From Helicobacter suis (GTDB lineage Bacteria; Campylobacterota; Campylobacteria; Campylobacterales; Helicobacteraceae), in contig NZ_CABIKG010000009.1 of the NCBI RefSeq assembly GCF_902196125.1, positions 22,704-86,703 of the forward strand: DNA of 64,000 nt, read 5' to 3'. The translations under genes were made by a program, and so were the position numbers. Below are positions 50,292-58,911 of the stretch, in pieces. Below the pieces are notes generated by a model that did no database searches, was not told where the DNA came from, and saw only the letters and a list, made by a program, of their open reading frames with translations. Within the stretch, counting starts at the first letter, position 1. Each line of letters opens with the position of its first letter.

Positions 50292-50924
50292 GTGTTTAGT
50301 GGACTAATCCAAGAAATGGCTGTTATAAACTCTTTTTCAGGCGATTTATTAGCGCTTAAAAGCCAGTATCAACCCAAAATTGGGGATAGTATCGCTGTTA
50401 ATGGGGCTTGCTTGACTGTGGTTAGTGTCTCTCAGGGGGGGTTTTGCTTGCAATTAAGCACGCACACACAACAAAGCATTGCGCTAGAAAATTATCGCCC
50501 GGGATTATTAGTGCATATGGAGCCGGCTTTAAGGGCTAGTGATCGCTTAGATGGGCATTTAGTACAAGGCCATGTTGATGGAATAGGCGTTGTACTAGGA
50601 AGTAAAGCTGTAGGTAATCAAGTTTGTATGCAAATTAAAGCCCCTGATCATATTTTAGAATTATGTATTCCTAAGGGTTCTATTGCCATTGATGGGGTGA
50701 GTCTCACTCTTGCTAGCATAGGAACAGATTTTTTTGAACTAGTCATCATTGAGCACACTTTTAAAAATACCCTCTTTTCTTCCTATAAAAAAGGACGGCG
50801 GGTTAATATTGAAAGCGATATGTTAGTGCGATCCATTGCCCATTTTCTACGGCATACAAAAAACACCGCTACAAGAGATATTATTTCTTGGCAAGAGATG
50901 GACGCTTTGGTGATGGGCTATTAA
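50292..50924 (+). CDS. ribE: Riboflavin synthase alpha chain
   Basis: Dismutes two lumazines to riboflavin. A 210-residue protein with the two repeated lumazine-binding barrels. FSGLIQEMAVI opens the first, with NGACLTVVS near 36; the second has DGHLVQGHVDGIG near 93 and IDGVSLTLASIG near 138. The start is GTG with aaagga upstream. Its TAA overlaps the flhX ATG. Order matches HP1574-HP1575 as I recall. Confidence 0.95.
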   Translation: MFSGLIQEMAVINSFSGDLLALKSQYQPKIGDSIAVNGACLTVVSVSQGGFCLQLSTHTQQSIALENYRPGLLVHMEPALRASDRLDGHLVQGHVDGIGVVLGSKAVGNQVCMQIKAPDHILELCIPKGSIAIDGVSLTLASIGTDFFELVIIEHTFKNTLFSSYKKGRRVNIESDMLVRSIAHFLRHTKNTATRDIISWQEMDALVMGY

Positions 50925-51193
50925 TGGGCATGCCAAAAGCGGTAGCGCTAGCCTATAATATCAATCAAGATCATGCGCCAAAAGTGGTAGCTAGCGGGGT
51001 GGGCAGTATTGCAGAAGCCATTATGCAAAAAGCTAAAGCCTTTGATATTCCACTCTTTTGTAATGAGAGTTTGGTAGAATCTTTGTTGCATTTACCAGTA
51101 GATCATGCAATCCCACCTGAACTTTATCAAAGCGTGGTTGAGGTCTTTATTTGGCTACAGGATTTAGAAAAAGATCGCCAAATGAGTTATTAG
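50924..51193 (+). CDS. flhX: FlhX (FlhB C-terminal domain paralogue)
   Basis: An 89-residue protein matching the cytoplasmic C-terminal domain of the flagellar export switch FlhB: PKAVALAYNINQDHAPKVVASG, then AFDIPLFCNESLVESLL and VDHAIPPELYQSVVEVF. In H. pylori, FlhX can replace the corresponding cleaved part of FlhB, as I recall. The NPTH cleavage site itself is absent, as expected of the paralogue. The ATG at 50924 shares its A with the ribE stop codon (TAATG). Confidence 0.85.
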   Translation: MGMPKAVALAYNINQDHAPKVVASGVGSIAEAIMQKAKAFDIPLFCNESLVESLLHLPVDHAIPPELYQSVVEVFIWLQDLEKDRQMSY

Positions 51194-51215
51194 TCAAAAT
51201 TTCTTATTTTGGCTG

Positions 51216-51221
51216 TATAAT
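51216..51221 (+). promoter_or_regulatory. -10 box of the por operon
   Basis: TATAAT in ggctgtataatgg, with TG directly before it, lies 45-50 bases before porG. A strong aaggag ribosome site (51256-51261) follows. The gap to flhX is only 72 bases. Confidence 0.65.
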
Positions 51222-51265
51222 GGCGCGACTTTGTATTTAATAAACCTACATCAATAAGGAGTAAA

Positions 51266-51826
51266 ATGCTACAGATTAGATGGCATGCAAGAGCTGGACA
51301 GGGGGCAGTTACGGGGGCTAAGGGTTTGGCCGATGTGGTGGCCACTACGGGCAAAGAAGTACAAGGGTTTGCAGTCTATGGTTCGGCTAAAAGAGGGGCG
51401 GCGATGACGGCGTATAACCGGATTGACTCAGAACCTATTTTAAACCATGAAAAATTCATGAATCCAGATTATGTCTTAGTTATTGATCCGGGATTAACTT
51501 TTATTGCAAACATTACAGAAGATGAGAAAGAGCAAACTACTTATATTATCACCACCCACCTTTCTAAAGAGGAGTTGTTAGAAAAAAAGCCTGATTTGGC
51601 TAATAAAAAACTCTATACTCTTAATTGCATTAAAATAGCGATGGATACGATTAAACGACCCATTCCTAATACGCCTATGTTAGGGGCTTTAATGAAGGTT
51701 TCTGGCATGCTAGAGTTAGAGTTTTTTAAAAATACCTTTAAAGAAGTGTTGGGTAAAAAGATGGCTCAGGCTTTAATTGATGCGAATATGATGGCTATCG
51801 ATCAAGCCTACGAACAAGTACAATAA
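51266..51826 (+). CDS. porG: Pyruvate:acceptor oxidoreductase, gamma subunit
   Basis: Part of the four-subunit enzyme that turns pyruvate into acetyl-CoA with flavodoxin or ferredoxin as acceptor, the route Helicobacter uses in place of pyruvate dehydrogenase. A 186-residue gamma subunit: IRWHARAGQGAVTGAKGLAD at the start and QGFAVYGSAKRGAA near 45. First gene of porGDAB (porC in H. pylori HP1108 naming as I recall). Confidence 0.94.
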   Translation: MLQIRWHARAGQGAVTGAKGLADVVATTGKEVQGFAVYGSAKRGAAMTAYNRIDSEPILNHEKFMNPDYVLVIDPGLTFIANITEDEKEQTTYIITTHLSKEELLEKKPDLANKKLYTLNCIKIAMDTIKRPIPNTPMLGALMKVSGMLELEFFKNTFKEVLGKKMAQALIDANMMAIDQAYEQVQ

Positions 51827-51835
51827 AGGATTAGC

Positions 51836-52264
51836 ATGGATAATTGGCAAGAGTTTGCAATTGGTGGTGTGCTGTTTCCCTTTGAAAAAGAAGGGCAGGA
51901 AGAATTAAACAAACATAACGATGCGCGCAACTACACCCAAGAAAGTTCTTTTACAGCAAGTGTAGCTAATTGGCGCGTAGAAAAACCCGTGCACAATAAA
52001 GAGGTTTGCATTAACTGTTTTAATTGTTGGGTTTATTGCCCTGATGCCTCTATTCTATCTCGTGAGGGCAAAATGAGTGGGATAGATTACCAACACTGCA
52101 AGGGTTGTGGGGTGTGTGTAGATGTGTGCCCCACTAATCCTAAATCTTTACTCATGTTTGATAATCTTGAGCCCCTAGAGGAAGCGCTTACTAAGTGGCC
52201 TGAAAAGGTACCCGGAATTAAAAAGAAGAGCTACCGCACAGAAGGGGGTTATAATGGCTTCTAG
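51836..52264 (+). CDS. porD: Pyruvate:acceptor oxidoreductase, delta (ferredoxin) subunit
   Basis: A 142-residue 2x[4Fe-4S] ferredoxin-like subunit. The cluster motifs are CINCFNCWVYC near residue 59 and CKGCGVCVDVC near 87. It carries electrons from the thiamine-diphosphate centre outward. It overlaps porA by 11 bases. Confidence 0.94.
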   Translation: MDNWQEFAIGGVLFPFEKEGQEELNKHNDARNYTQESSFTASVANWRVEKPVHNKEVCINCFNCWVYCPDASILSREGKMSGIDYQHCKGCGVCVDVCPTNPKSLLMFDNLEPLEEALTKWPEKVPGIKKKSYRTEGGYNGF

Positions 52265-53477
52265 TTATCAGATGAATGCTGTAGAAGCTTGGGATGGTTG
52301 TACGGCTAGCGCGCATGCTTTGCGCCAAGCCCAAGTTGATGTTGTAGCTGCTTATCCCATCACCCCCTCCACTCCCATTATCCAAAACTACGGCTCATTT
52401 AAAGATAATGGCTATATTGATGGCGAGTTTGTACTAGTTGAATCTGAACATGCGGCTATGAGTGCATGCGTGGGGGCTGCTGCTGCTGGGGGGCGGGTGA
52501 GTACAGCTACTAGTTCACAAGGTTTTGCTTTAATGGTAGAGGTGCTTTATCAAGCCTCTGGCATGCGCTTGCCTATTGTGCTCAATGTAGCCAATCGCGC
52601 CCTAGCCTCTCCGCTTAATATCCACTGCGATCATTCAGACATGTATTTAGGCCGTGATAGCGGTTGGATTAGTCTTTGTACCTGTAATCCCCAAGAAGTC
52701 TATGATTTTACACTCATGGCATTTAAGCTAGCCGAACATGCAGAAGTGCGCGTGCCTGTCATGGTGCATCAAGACGGGTTTTTATCCTCCCACACCGTGC
52801 AAAATGTACGCCCACTTAGCGATGCGGTCGCTTATAAATTTGTGGGGGATTATCTGAGTGTGCATTCTATGTTAGACTTTGATAAACCCGTTAGCTATGG
52901 GGCGCAAGCAGAAGAAGAGTGGCATTTTGAGCATAAAGCCAAACTCCACCATGCCATTATGCACTCTGCTAGCATTTTAGAAGAAATATTTGGTAATTTT
53001 GCTAAGATCACGGGTCGGCAGTATAACCTCATTGAAACCTTTGGGATAGAAGATGCGGAGGTGGTTATTTTTGCTTTGGGTACTACCTATGAGTCTGCTA
53101 TCGTGGCGGCTAAAAAAGCCTGTGAGAAAGGGGTTAAAGCCGGTGTGGTTACCACGCATTTATTGCGCCCCTTCCCCTTTGAATTACTTGCTAATGCGCT
53201 TAAAAATGCTAAAGCAGTGGCTATCATGGATAAAAGCTCCCCTTCTGGTGCACTAGGTGCGCTCTTTAATGAGATTGCAGCCAGTTTATACCAAGCCCCC
53301 GGCTCTAAACACCCCGTGCTAAGTAATTATATTTATGGGCTAGGCGGTAGAGATTTAACCCAAGCTAATTTAGATTCTATTTTTGAGGCGTTAGTACAAG
53401 ATGCCAAAAAAGGGAGTCTCACCCACCCCACCCAACAATTTATCGGACTTAATGGTCCTGAATTGTCTTATTTCTAA
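52254..53477 (+). CDS. porA: Pyruvate:acceptor oxidoreductase, alpha subunit
   Basis: A 407-residue alpha subunit with the pyrimidine-binding TPP fold: VAAYPITPSTPIIQNY near residue 32, VESEHAAMSACVGAAAAGG near 63, and the domain II stretch VVIFALGTTYESA near 268. Normal length, with no break. It binds the thiamine cofactor together with PorB. Confidence 0.96.
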   Translation: MASSYQMNAVEAWDGCTASAHALRQAQVDVVAAYPITPSTPIIQNYGSFKDNGYIDGEFVLVESEHAAMSACVGAAAAGGRVSTATSSQGFALMVEVLYQASGMRLPIVLNVANRALASPLNIHCDHSDMYLGRDSGWISLCTCNPQEVYDFTLMAFKLAEHAEVRVPVMVHQDGFLSSHTVQNVRPLSDAVAYKFVGDYLSVHSMLDFDKPVSYGAQAEEEWHFEHKAKLHHAIMHSASILEEIFGNFAKITGRQYNLIETFGIEDAEVVIFALGTTYESAIVAAKKACEKGVKAGVVTTHLLRPFPFELLANALKNAKAVAIMDKSSPSGALGALFNEIAASLYQAPGSKHPVLSNYIYGLGGRDLTQANLDSIFEALVQDAKKGSLTHPTQQFIGLNGPELSYF

Positions 53478-53489
53478 AAGGAGAATACG

Positions 53490-54434
53490 ATGGTAAAAGA
53501 AGTTAAGACACTTAAGAGTTTTAGCCAAGCGGCTGAAAAGTTTGAAGGCTCACACCTTCTTTGTCCGGGTTGTGGGCATGGCATTATTATACGCGAAGTG
53601 CTCAACGCCGTAGATGGGCCTATTGTGCTGGGTAATTCTACAGGCTGTTTAGAAGTGTGCTCAGCGGTTTATCCCCATACTTCTTGGGATGTACCTTGGA
53701 TTCATGTGGGTTTTGAAAATGGCTCTACGGCTGTATGTGGGGCGGAAAGCATGTATAAAGCCCTAGCTAGAAAAGGCAAATATACAGGGCAACGGCCTAA
53801 ATTTGTCGCCTTCGGAGGCGATGGCGCATCTTATGATATTGGGTTTCAGTTTATCAGCGGTTGTTTAGAACGCGGGCATGACATGACTTATATTTGTTTG
53901 GATAATGAAAACTACGCTAACACCGGCGGACAAAGAAGCGGGAGTACGCCTATGGGAGCGAGCACAAGTACCACCCCCGCAGGTAAGGTTAGTTTTGGCA
54001 AAAAAGAGCGCAAAAAAGATCTACCCCTAATCATGGCCGCCCATGGCATTCCCTACACCGCTCAACTTGCCCCCAATAAGTGGAAAGACATGAATAAGAA
54101 AATTAAAACCGCGCTAGATACAGAGGGTCCATGTTTTATTAACGCGCTAAGCCCCTGTCCTACTGAGTGGAGATACCATTCCTCTTTAGCCATTGAAATG
54201 ACAGATTTAGCGGTAGATTGTTTGATTTTCCCCCTCTTTGAAATTTTCCATGGCACAGAATTAAAAATCACCTACCGTCCCCGTAATATTTTGCCTGTGC
54301 GCGATTATTTGGGTGTGCAAAAACGCTTTGCCCATTTGTTTAAAAAAGAAAACGAACACATCATTGAAGCTTTACAAAAAGATGTAGACACCCGTTGGGA
54401 GTACTTACAGCGACGCGAAGAAGCTAAGGTTTAA
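53490..54434 (+). CDS. porB: Pyruvate:acceptor oxidoreductase, beta subunit
   Basis: A 314-residue beta subunit binding the diphosphate of TPP. LCPGCGHGIIIRE near residue 24 and GCLEV give cluster cysteines; the TPP motif is GDGASYDIGFQF near 109 with NENYANTGGQRSG near 128. It is followed immediately by purB, whose ATG comes right after the stop codon. Confidence 0.96.
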   Translation: MVKEVKTLKSFSQAAEKFEGSHLLCPGCGHGIIIREVLNAVDGPIVLGNSTGCLEVCSAVYPHTSWDVPWIHVGFENGSTAVCGAESMYKALARKGKYTGQRPKFVAFGGDGASYDIGFQFISGCLERGHDMTYICLDNENYANTGGQRSGSTPMGASTSTTPAGKVSFGKKERKKDLPLIMAAHGIPYTAQLAPNKWKDMNKKIKTALDTEGPCFINALSPCPTEWRYHSSLAIEMTDLAVDCLIFPLFEIFHGTELKITYRPRNILPVRDYLGVQKRFAHLFKKENEHIIEALQKDVDTRWEYLQRREEAKV

Positions 54435-55745
54435 ATGCTTGATCGCTATTCTAGGGGGGAGATGTCGCATTTATGGAGTTTACAAAACAAATTTGATACT
54501 TATTTAAAGGTTGAAAAAGCCGTTGTGGCTGCATGGTATCAATTAGGTTTAATGAGTGCTACAGATTGTGAAAAAATCCAAAAGGCATGTTTTGATCTAG
54601 ATCGCATCCATGCCTTAGAACAAATTACAAAACACGATGTTATAGCCTTTATTAATGCTGTATGTGAGAATCTAGGCGATGAAGCGCGGTTTTTTCACTA
54701 TGGCATCACCTCTAGCGATTGTATTGATACAGCCCTAGCTTTGCTTTTACAAGAAAGTCTTAAAATCATTTTAAAAGATTTAGACGCGCTTTTAGCCGTG
54801 CTTAAAAAGCGAGCTTACGAATTTAAAGATACGCTTATTATTGGTAGAAGCCATGGTATTCACGGTGAGCCTTTATCTTTTGGGCTAGTGTGGGCGTTGT
54901 GGTTTGATGAAATGCAGCGGCATATGCAGTCTTTAAAAGTTGTGCTAGAGGAAGTGGGGGTTGGTATGATTAGTGGTGCAATGGGTAATTTGGCACATAT
55001 CCCCTTAGAATTAGAAGAGATCACCTGTGCTTTATTAGGCCTTAAAGTTGCCCCCATTACAAACCAAGTGATTTCTAGGGATCGCCACGCTAAAATGATC
55101 AATGCTATAGCACTACTGGCTAGCAGTTGTGAAAAAATTGTGATTAATATTCGCCATTACCAACGCACAGAAGTTTATGAGGCAGAGGAATATTTTAGCA
55201 AAGGGCAAAAGGGCAGTTCAGCCATGCCACATAAACGCAATCCAGTACTTAGTGAGAATATTACCGGGCTTTGCCGTGTGATTCGTGGGTATTGCATGCC
55301 TATGATGGAGAGTGTCGCACTCTGGCATGAGCGCGATATTAGCCATAGCTCAGTAGAGCGCTTTATTTTCCCTGATATTTTCACCACAACAGATTTTATG
55401 CTTGATCGTCTCACAACACTTTTAAAAGATTTGGTGGTTTATCCGGAGAATATGCGACAAAATTTAGAAAAAACGGGGGGGCTAATTTTTTCACAGCGGC
55501 TTTTGTTAGAATTGCCTAAACTAGGTTTTAGTAAAGAGCAGAGTTATACAATCATTCAAGAAAACGCCGCCAAAGTTTGGGAAAGTTTACAACAAGGTAA
55601 ACACACCCCAGATTGCTTTTTACACACGCTTTTAAAAGACCCCCGCCTAGGAAAAGTCAATCATAGCTCTTTAGAAAAGTGTTTTGATACTAGCTATTAT
55701 CTGAAAAATACGGATCAAATCTTTACGCGGGTTTTTGGGATTTAA
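54435..55745 (+). CDS. purB: Adenylosuccinate lyase
   Basis: Splits adenylosuccinate and SAICAR in purine synthesis, so it partners purA. A 436-residue fumarase/aspartase superfamily protein. DVIAFINAVCENLG is near 66, HYGITSSDCIDTALALL near 88, the histidine region GRSHGIHGEPLSFGL near 138, and the signature SSAMPHKRNPVLSE near 258. It is last in the por-purB run. A G7 stretch lies inside (KTGGLIF). Confidence 0.96.
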   Translation: MLDRYSRGEMSHLWSLQNKFDTYLKVEKAVVAAWYQLGLMSATDCEKIQKACFDLDRIHALEQITKHDVIAFINAVCENLGDEARFFHYGITSSDCIDTALALLLQESLKIILKDLDALLAVLKKRAYEFKDTLIIGRSHGIHGEPLSFGLVWALWFDEMQRHMQSLKVVLEEVGVGMISGAMGNLAHIPLELEEITCALLGLKVAPITNQVISRDRHAKMINAIALLASSCEKIVINIRHYQRTEVYEAEEYFSKGQKGSSAMPHKRNPVLSENITGLCRVIRGYCMPMMESVALWHERDISHSSVERFIFPDIFTTTDFMLDRLTTLLKDLVVYPENMRQNLEKTGGLIFSQRLLLELPKLGFSKEQSYTIIQENAAKVWESLQQGKHTPDCFLHTLLKDPRLGKVNHSSLEKCFDTSYYLKNTDQIFTRVFGI

Positions 55746-55758
55746 TAAAAGGGCAAAC

Positions 55759-57004
55759 ATGGCAATACAAATCACTAAGTTACAAGATCAAAAAGTAGAT
55801 GCACTTGTAGCGCACTATGAAAAAGTAGTTGATCTACCCCCCCCCCCCCCGAGAAAGTTGATCGCACAGAATTTATAAAAACAGATAAGATCGTAGAATT
55901 TAAAGCCCCTACAGGCTCGGGCAAAACGCTCATGGCCAGTCAGTTTATTAGCAAGTTAATCGCCAATTTTAGAGAATCTCAATTTATTTTCATCATCGCC
56001 ACACTCTCTAGCGCAGAGTTACCAGAAGCGTTTGAAAGAAAGATCAAAGATTATAGAGATCAAGGTATCCTAGAAGCGACTAATTTTGAAGTAGAATATT
56101 ACGCATCCCCCTCATCTTCTAAAAATAGCAAACAATGTGAAGATGTGCCCCCTATTAAATGTGAGAAAAATAAAGTCTATATTTTTGGCAAATCTAGCTT
56201 TGGTAGGAAAAAACTTTATACAGAGTTAAATATCATCGATGCCTTTATCCAAGAAGCGGCAAAAGACTATACCCTTATTTATATCCGAGATGAGGCGCAT
56301 GTGGGTACGGGTACAGTCCAAAAAGAGCGCGCTAATTTTGAAGCCCTCATGGACAAACATGCCGCCTTCATTTTAAAAATGACTGCTACTTTTGATAAAG
56401 AATATAAATACCCTAGAGTAGAAATTACAGAAAAGGAACTTGAAGAAAACGGGGCACAAACCGGGCAATATTTGCTCAAGTGTACACCTGAAGTTTTAGA
56501 GAATGAAACCTATAACGATTCTAGTCTTATTAACCAAGCAATAGAGAAATTTAAAGAGATCAAAGCACAGTACCAAAAATTATGGGAGAAAGAAGGAGTG
56601 TGGATTGCCCTGCTATGTTGATTCAAGTAGATAACCAACCCGATCAAAAGAGCAACCCTGATGCATGGACAAAATGGGATAAAACACTTCAAGAACTCAA
56701 AGACAGGTTTGAACAAGTCAATTGGTCATGGGTACAATATTTTGGAGATGAAATAGATTACAACCGCAGGGATAATGATTTGCCCAAGAGTGTATTATTG
56801 CCCAAAATCTCTAAGATCAACGACACCACAGATTGTATCATCTTTAAAGTGGGGCCTGCTACAGGGTGGGATATCCCACGCGCGTGCATGCTCTTGCGTC
56901 TGAGAAATGTGTGTTCTTCTAAATTAAGTATCCAAGCACTAGGGCGTATTAAACGCAACCCTTACCCTCAATTAGAAAAGCATGGAATAACAGATAAATA
57001 TTTA
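55759..57004 (+). pseudogene. Type III restriction enzyme Res subunit, phase-off, frameshifted and truncated
   Basis: Starts 13 bases after purB with aaaggg. The first frame (ATG at 55759) reads to a C14 tract and stops at 55878. The frame after the tract gives Walker A APTGSGKTLMA, motif II RDEAHVGTGT, and motif III LKMTATFDKE. A second shift by one base lies between about 56595 and 56612; the next frame continues PAMLIQVDN, KVGPATGWDIPRA, and motif VI QALGRIKRNPYP. Homology stops at ITDKYL (about 57004). About 415 codons of some 900-1000 remain: the helicase core without the C-terminal endonuclease. No mod methyltransferase is in the window. The cut-off coincides with the start of the prophage. 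Confidence 0.88.
55837..55850 (+). repeat. C14 homopolymer tract (contingency locus)
   Basis: Fourteen consecutive C bases after codon 26 (DL) of the res gene. The codon phase before the tract and that of the Res reading frame after it differ; 12 or 15 C would join them (DLPPPPEKV or one proline more), while 14 C stops translation after 39 residues. Slippage at such tracts switches genes on and off in Helicobacter and Campylobacter. It is by far the longest homopolymer in the window; the next longest G/C runs are 7-8. Confidence 0.9.
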
Positions 57005-57090
57005 CCTTTCCCCCTCCCCCCATTCCACCTTAAGCCCCTATTTACGGGGCTATCTACTTCCCTAAACCTCCCTTTTTTAACCTCATTCGC

Positions 57091-57120
57091 CACACTTTGC
57101 CACACTTTGGCACACTCTTA
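57091..57120. repeat. Three tandem 10-bp repeats near the prophage end
   Basis: CACACTTTGC, CACACTTTGG and CACACTCTTA follow one another, one helical turn apart (the third degenerate). The spacing would put bound proteins on one face of the helix, as at iteron or recombinase arm sites. Confidence 0.8.
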
Positions 57121-57485
57121 ACCTTAACGCCCTAGATTATAGCCTTTTTTAAACTAACCTGTCAAGCTCTCAAGGTCTTTAAACCGCTTTCTAAGCCCTT
57201 TAACTCCTAGCTAGGGGTGGGGGTTATTTTGTGGTTTTGTGTGGCTCTAGGCTGGCTTGATTAATCTAGTTTGGCTATATTTTTAAGCGCGCTAGGCCTC
57301 CTATCTAACCGCTTTAACCCCCTAACCTTAAAGCACTCAAGCTAGCCTTTTCTCTTTTCTTAGTTTCATCCAATCTATTTATACCCACAACGCGCTAAGT
57401 CCCCTAACTCTAGCTAAAGGTGTGTTTTAAAGTCTTGTGTTATCTCCGTGAAGTGCTATGCTAAAGCCTACCCCTTTACTACTTT

Positions 57486-57501
57486 ATCCAATCTAACTAT
57501 A
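57486..57501 (+). promoter_or_regulatory. Possible promoter of the phage lysis/virion operon
   Basis: The second copy of ATCCAATCTA followed by ACTATA lies about 32 bases before the first phage gene. The same box plus TTTATA occurs 118 bases upstream (57368-57383). Two equal boxes before a long operon could be a phage-specific promoter element, but no consensus is known to me. Confidence 0.35.
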
Positions 57502-57532
57502 TTGTCCCCAACAATTTATAAAAGGTCTAGCT

Positions 57533-58054
57533 ATGGCTTTATTTAAGGCAGTGTTACAACGGCTTCACTCAACCCCCATTGTCAACAAAGGCTCTAAATC
57601 TGAAGCGGGAATATTGGGTGAGTTTAAAGTTTATAATGTAGCAGGTGATGAGTTGCTAAGTCTTTATAGCATGGAGAATTTCGGAATTCCTACAGATGAG
57701 GCTAACCTAGATAAGCCAATTATCCCACGCCTATATAACCTACAATGGGCTAATAGCTCTGTTTGCGTCCCACCGCTATACCGCAAGGCGCATAAATTAG
57801 GGCTTAATAAAGCTATTTGGTTACATGATCCAAATAACCCTAAATTTGCACACCGCCGCATTATGATTCACATAGGCAACGATGCGATCGATACACTAGG
57901 CTGTATTTTGCTAGGCACGGGGTATAATGCACAATCTGGTAAGATCACTAATTCTACTAAGGCCGTTGAGCAATTTTATAACTTCTGTGATCTACATGGC
58001 ATTAATAATATTGTTTTAGAAGTGAGGGGTTTAAAACTTGATGTTGAAGTCTAA
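57533..58054 (+). CDS. DUF5675 phage protein, probable lysis function
   Basis: A 173-residue protein with the DUF5675 pattern: an early TLE-like region, then RIMIHIGNDAIDTLGCILLG near residues 108-127 and TNSTKAVEQFYNF near 138. These proteins sit in phage lysis modules and at the end of secretion-effector loci and are presumed to act on peptidoglycan, without proof of the reaction that I know of. Being next to a holin-like gene supports the lysis role. The ATG follows the 530-bp non-coding region; it overlaps the next gene by 17 bases. Confidence 0.75.
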   Translation: MALFKAVLQRLHSTPIVNKGSKSEAGILGEFKVYNVAGDELLSLYSMENFGIPTDEANLDKPIIPRLYNLQWANSSVCVPPLYRKAHKLGLNKAIWLHDPNNPKFAHRRIMIHIGNDAIDTLGCILLGTGYNAQSGKITNSTKAVEQFYNFCDLHGINNIVLEVRGLKLDVEV

Positions 58055-58355
58055 TATTTTTAAAATGCTCTCAATCGGTGTTATCGGTGTGGGTTTAACG
58101 CTTAGCATTGCCCAAAATATCCACTACTTCTTACTCTATAATACTAGCATTGAGGCCTTAACAGCCTGTGCAGTCCAACCTGATAGGTCTTTGGCTAACT
58201 ACCCCGCTAGAGCCGATCTAATCAATGCCCTTAGCAATCACCCCAACACCAATACCATTGCATCTAAGGTGCTAAATGATTTGATCAAGCAAGCTAAGGC
58301 CTATGGCATTACTAAAACCATGTTAATAGAAGAACTCACTAAAAAGCTTGATTAG
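58038..58355 (+). CDS. Small phage membrane protein
   Basis: A 105-residue protein with one N-terminal membrane helix (MLSIGVIGVGLTLSIAQNIHYF) and a hydrophilic helical tail rich in Asn and Ala. No family recognised. Between the DUF5675 gene and a holin, it may be an accessory lysis protein (antiholin or second holin). Its stop codon overlaps the GTG of the next gene (TAGTG). Confidence 0.6.
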   Translation: MMLKSNIFKMLSIGVIGVGLTLSIAQNIHYFLLYNTSIEALTACAVQPDRSLANYPARADLINALSNHPNTNTIASKVLNDLIKQAKAYGITKTMLIEELTKKLD

Positions 58356-58648
58356 TGGACTATATCGCTAGTGTGCTAAAACTCCAACAATATGCCGAAT
58401 TGTTACCCATTGGGCTAATTGGCATTGTTGCAGGAACTCTAAATTACTTCTCTTCTAACAACAAAGGCCTTAAACATGCCGCTAAGTTTGCCTGTGTGAG
58501 TGGCTTTATTTCTCTATGTGTTTTTAGTATGCTTAGCGCAACTGATCTTCCCTACATGGCTAAGGTAGGTATTAGCGCAAGTGTGGGTTACTTTGGGATT
58601 GATAAGGCTATTGACATCGTCAAAAATATTTTTAGTATCCGCAAGTAG
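58355..58648 (+). CDS. Phage holin, LydA / holin superfamily III type
   Basis: A 97-residue protein with three membrane helices (LLPIGLIGIVAGTLNYF, FACVSGFISLCVFSML, VGISASVGYFGIDKAIDIV). The ending VGISASVGYFGIDKAI matches the LydA holin pattern as I remember it. Holins form the membrane lesions that time host lysis. The start is GTG, overlapping the upstream stop codon. Confidence 0.75.
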   Translation: MDYIASVLKLQQYAELLPIGLIGIVAGTLNYFSSNNKGLKHAAKFACVSGFISLCVFSMLSATDLPYMAKVGISASVGYFGIDKAIDIVKNIFSIRK

Positions 58649-58650
58649 CT

Positions 58651-58911
58651 ATGATCAAACAATCTTTTAAAATCCATTCTAAGCCCCGCGTTAACCAATC
58701 ACCATATATATATACAGTCTCAAGCCTCCTAGTGCATTCTACAAAACATAAAAGGGGTGAAGTTGTTGTTAACCATGTGCCCACTCAAGGGGCTAATATA
58801 TTTGATAGCTTTAGCTTAGTATTGCTTAGTATAGTATACTCAACATACTTAAGCCTATTACTATCAAGTATACCCTTTAAAATTTATGCTCAATCCTTAA
58901 GGTTATTTTAG
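58651..58911 (+). CDS. Small unknown protein in the phage lysis module
   Basis: An 86-residue frame filling the space between holin and spanin genes exactly (2 bases after one stop codon, directly before the next start). A basic N-terminal part (IHSKPRVNQSPYIYTV) is followed by a membrane helix near 52-72 (FSLVLLSIVYSTYLSLLL). No ribosome site is clear, and codon use is less regular than in its neighbours, so coding is likely from packing rather than proven. Confidence 0.45.
   Translation: MIKQSFKIHSKPRVNQSPYIYTVSSLLVHSTKHKRGEVVVNHVPTQGANIFDSFSLVLLSIVYSTYLSLLLSSIPFKIYAQSLRLF

Larger units (their letters stand above)
57005..57532. other. Non-coding left end of the prophage
   Basis: No gene of reasonable length; the plus strand is pyrimidine-rich with stops in all frames. 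It contains a C-rich tract at the junction (57009-57021), a small hairpin (AGCCCC-N7-GGGGCT, 57033-57051, no T-run), three 10-bp CACACTTTG-type repeats (57091-57120), and two copies of ATCCAATCTA (57368-57377, 57486-57495), each followed by a TATA-like stretch. Likely roles are the phage attachment or end region plus the promoter of the lysis and virion genes. The exact junction cannot be fixed without the right end. Confidence 0.55.

Noticed and set aside
57033..57051. Intrinsic terminator at the prophage edge (AGCCCC-N7-GGGGCT)
   Set aside because: The stem is only 6 bp and has no T-run on either side.
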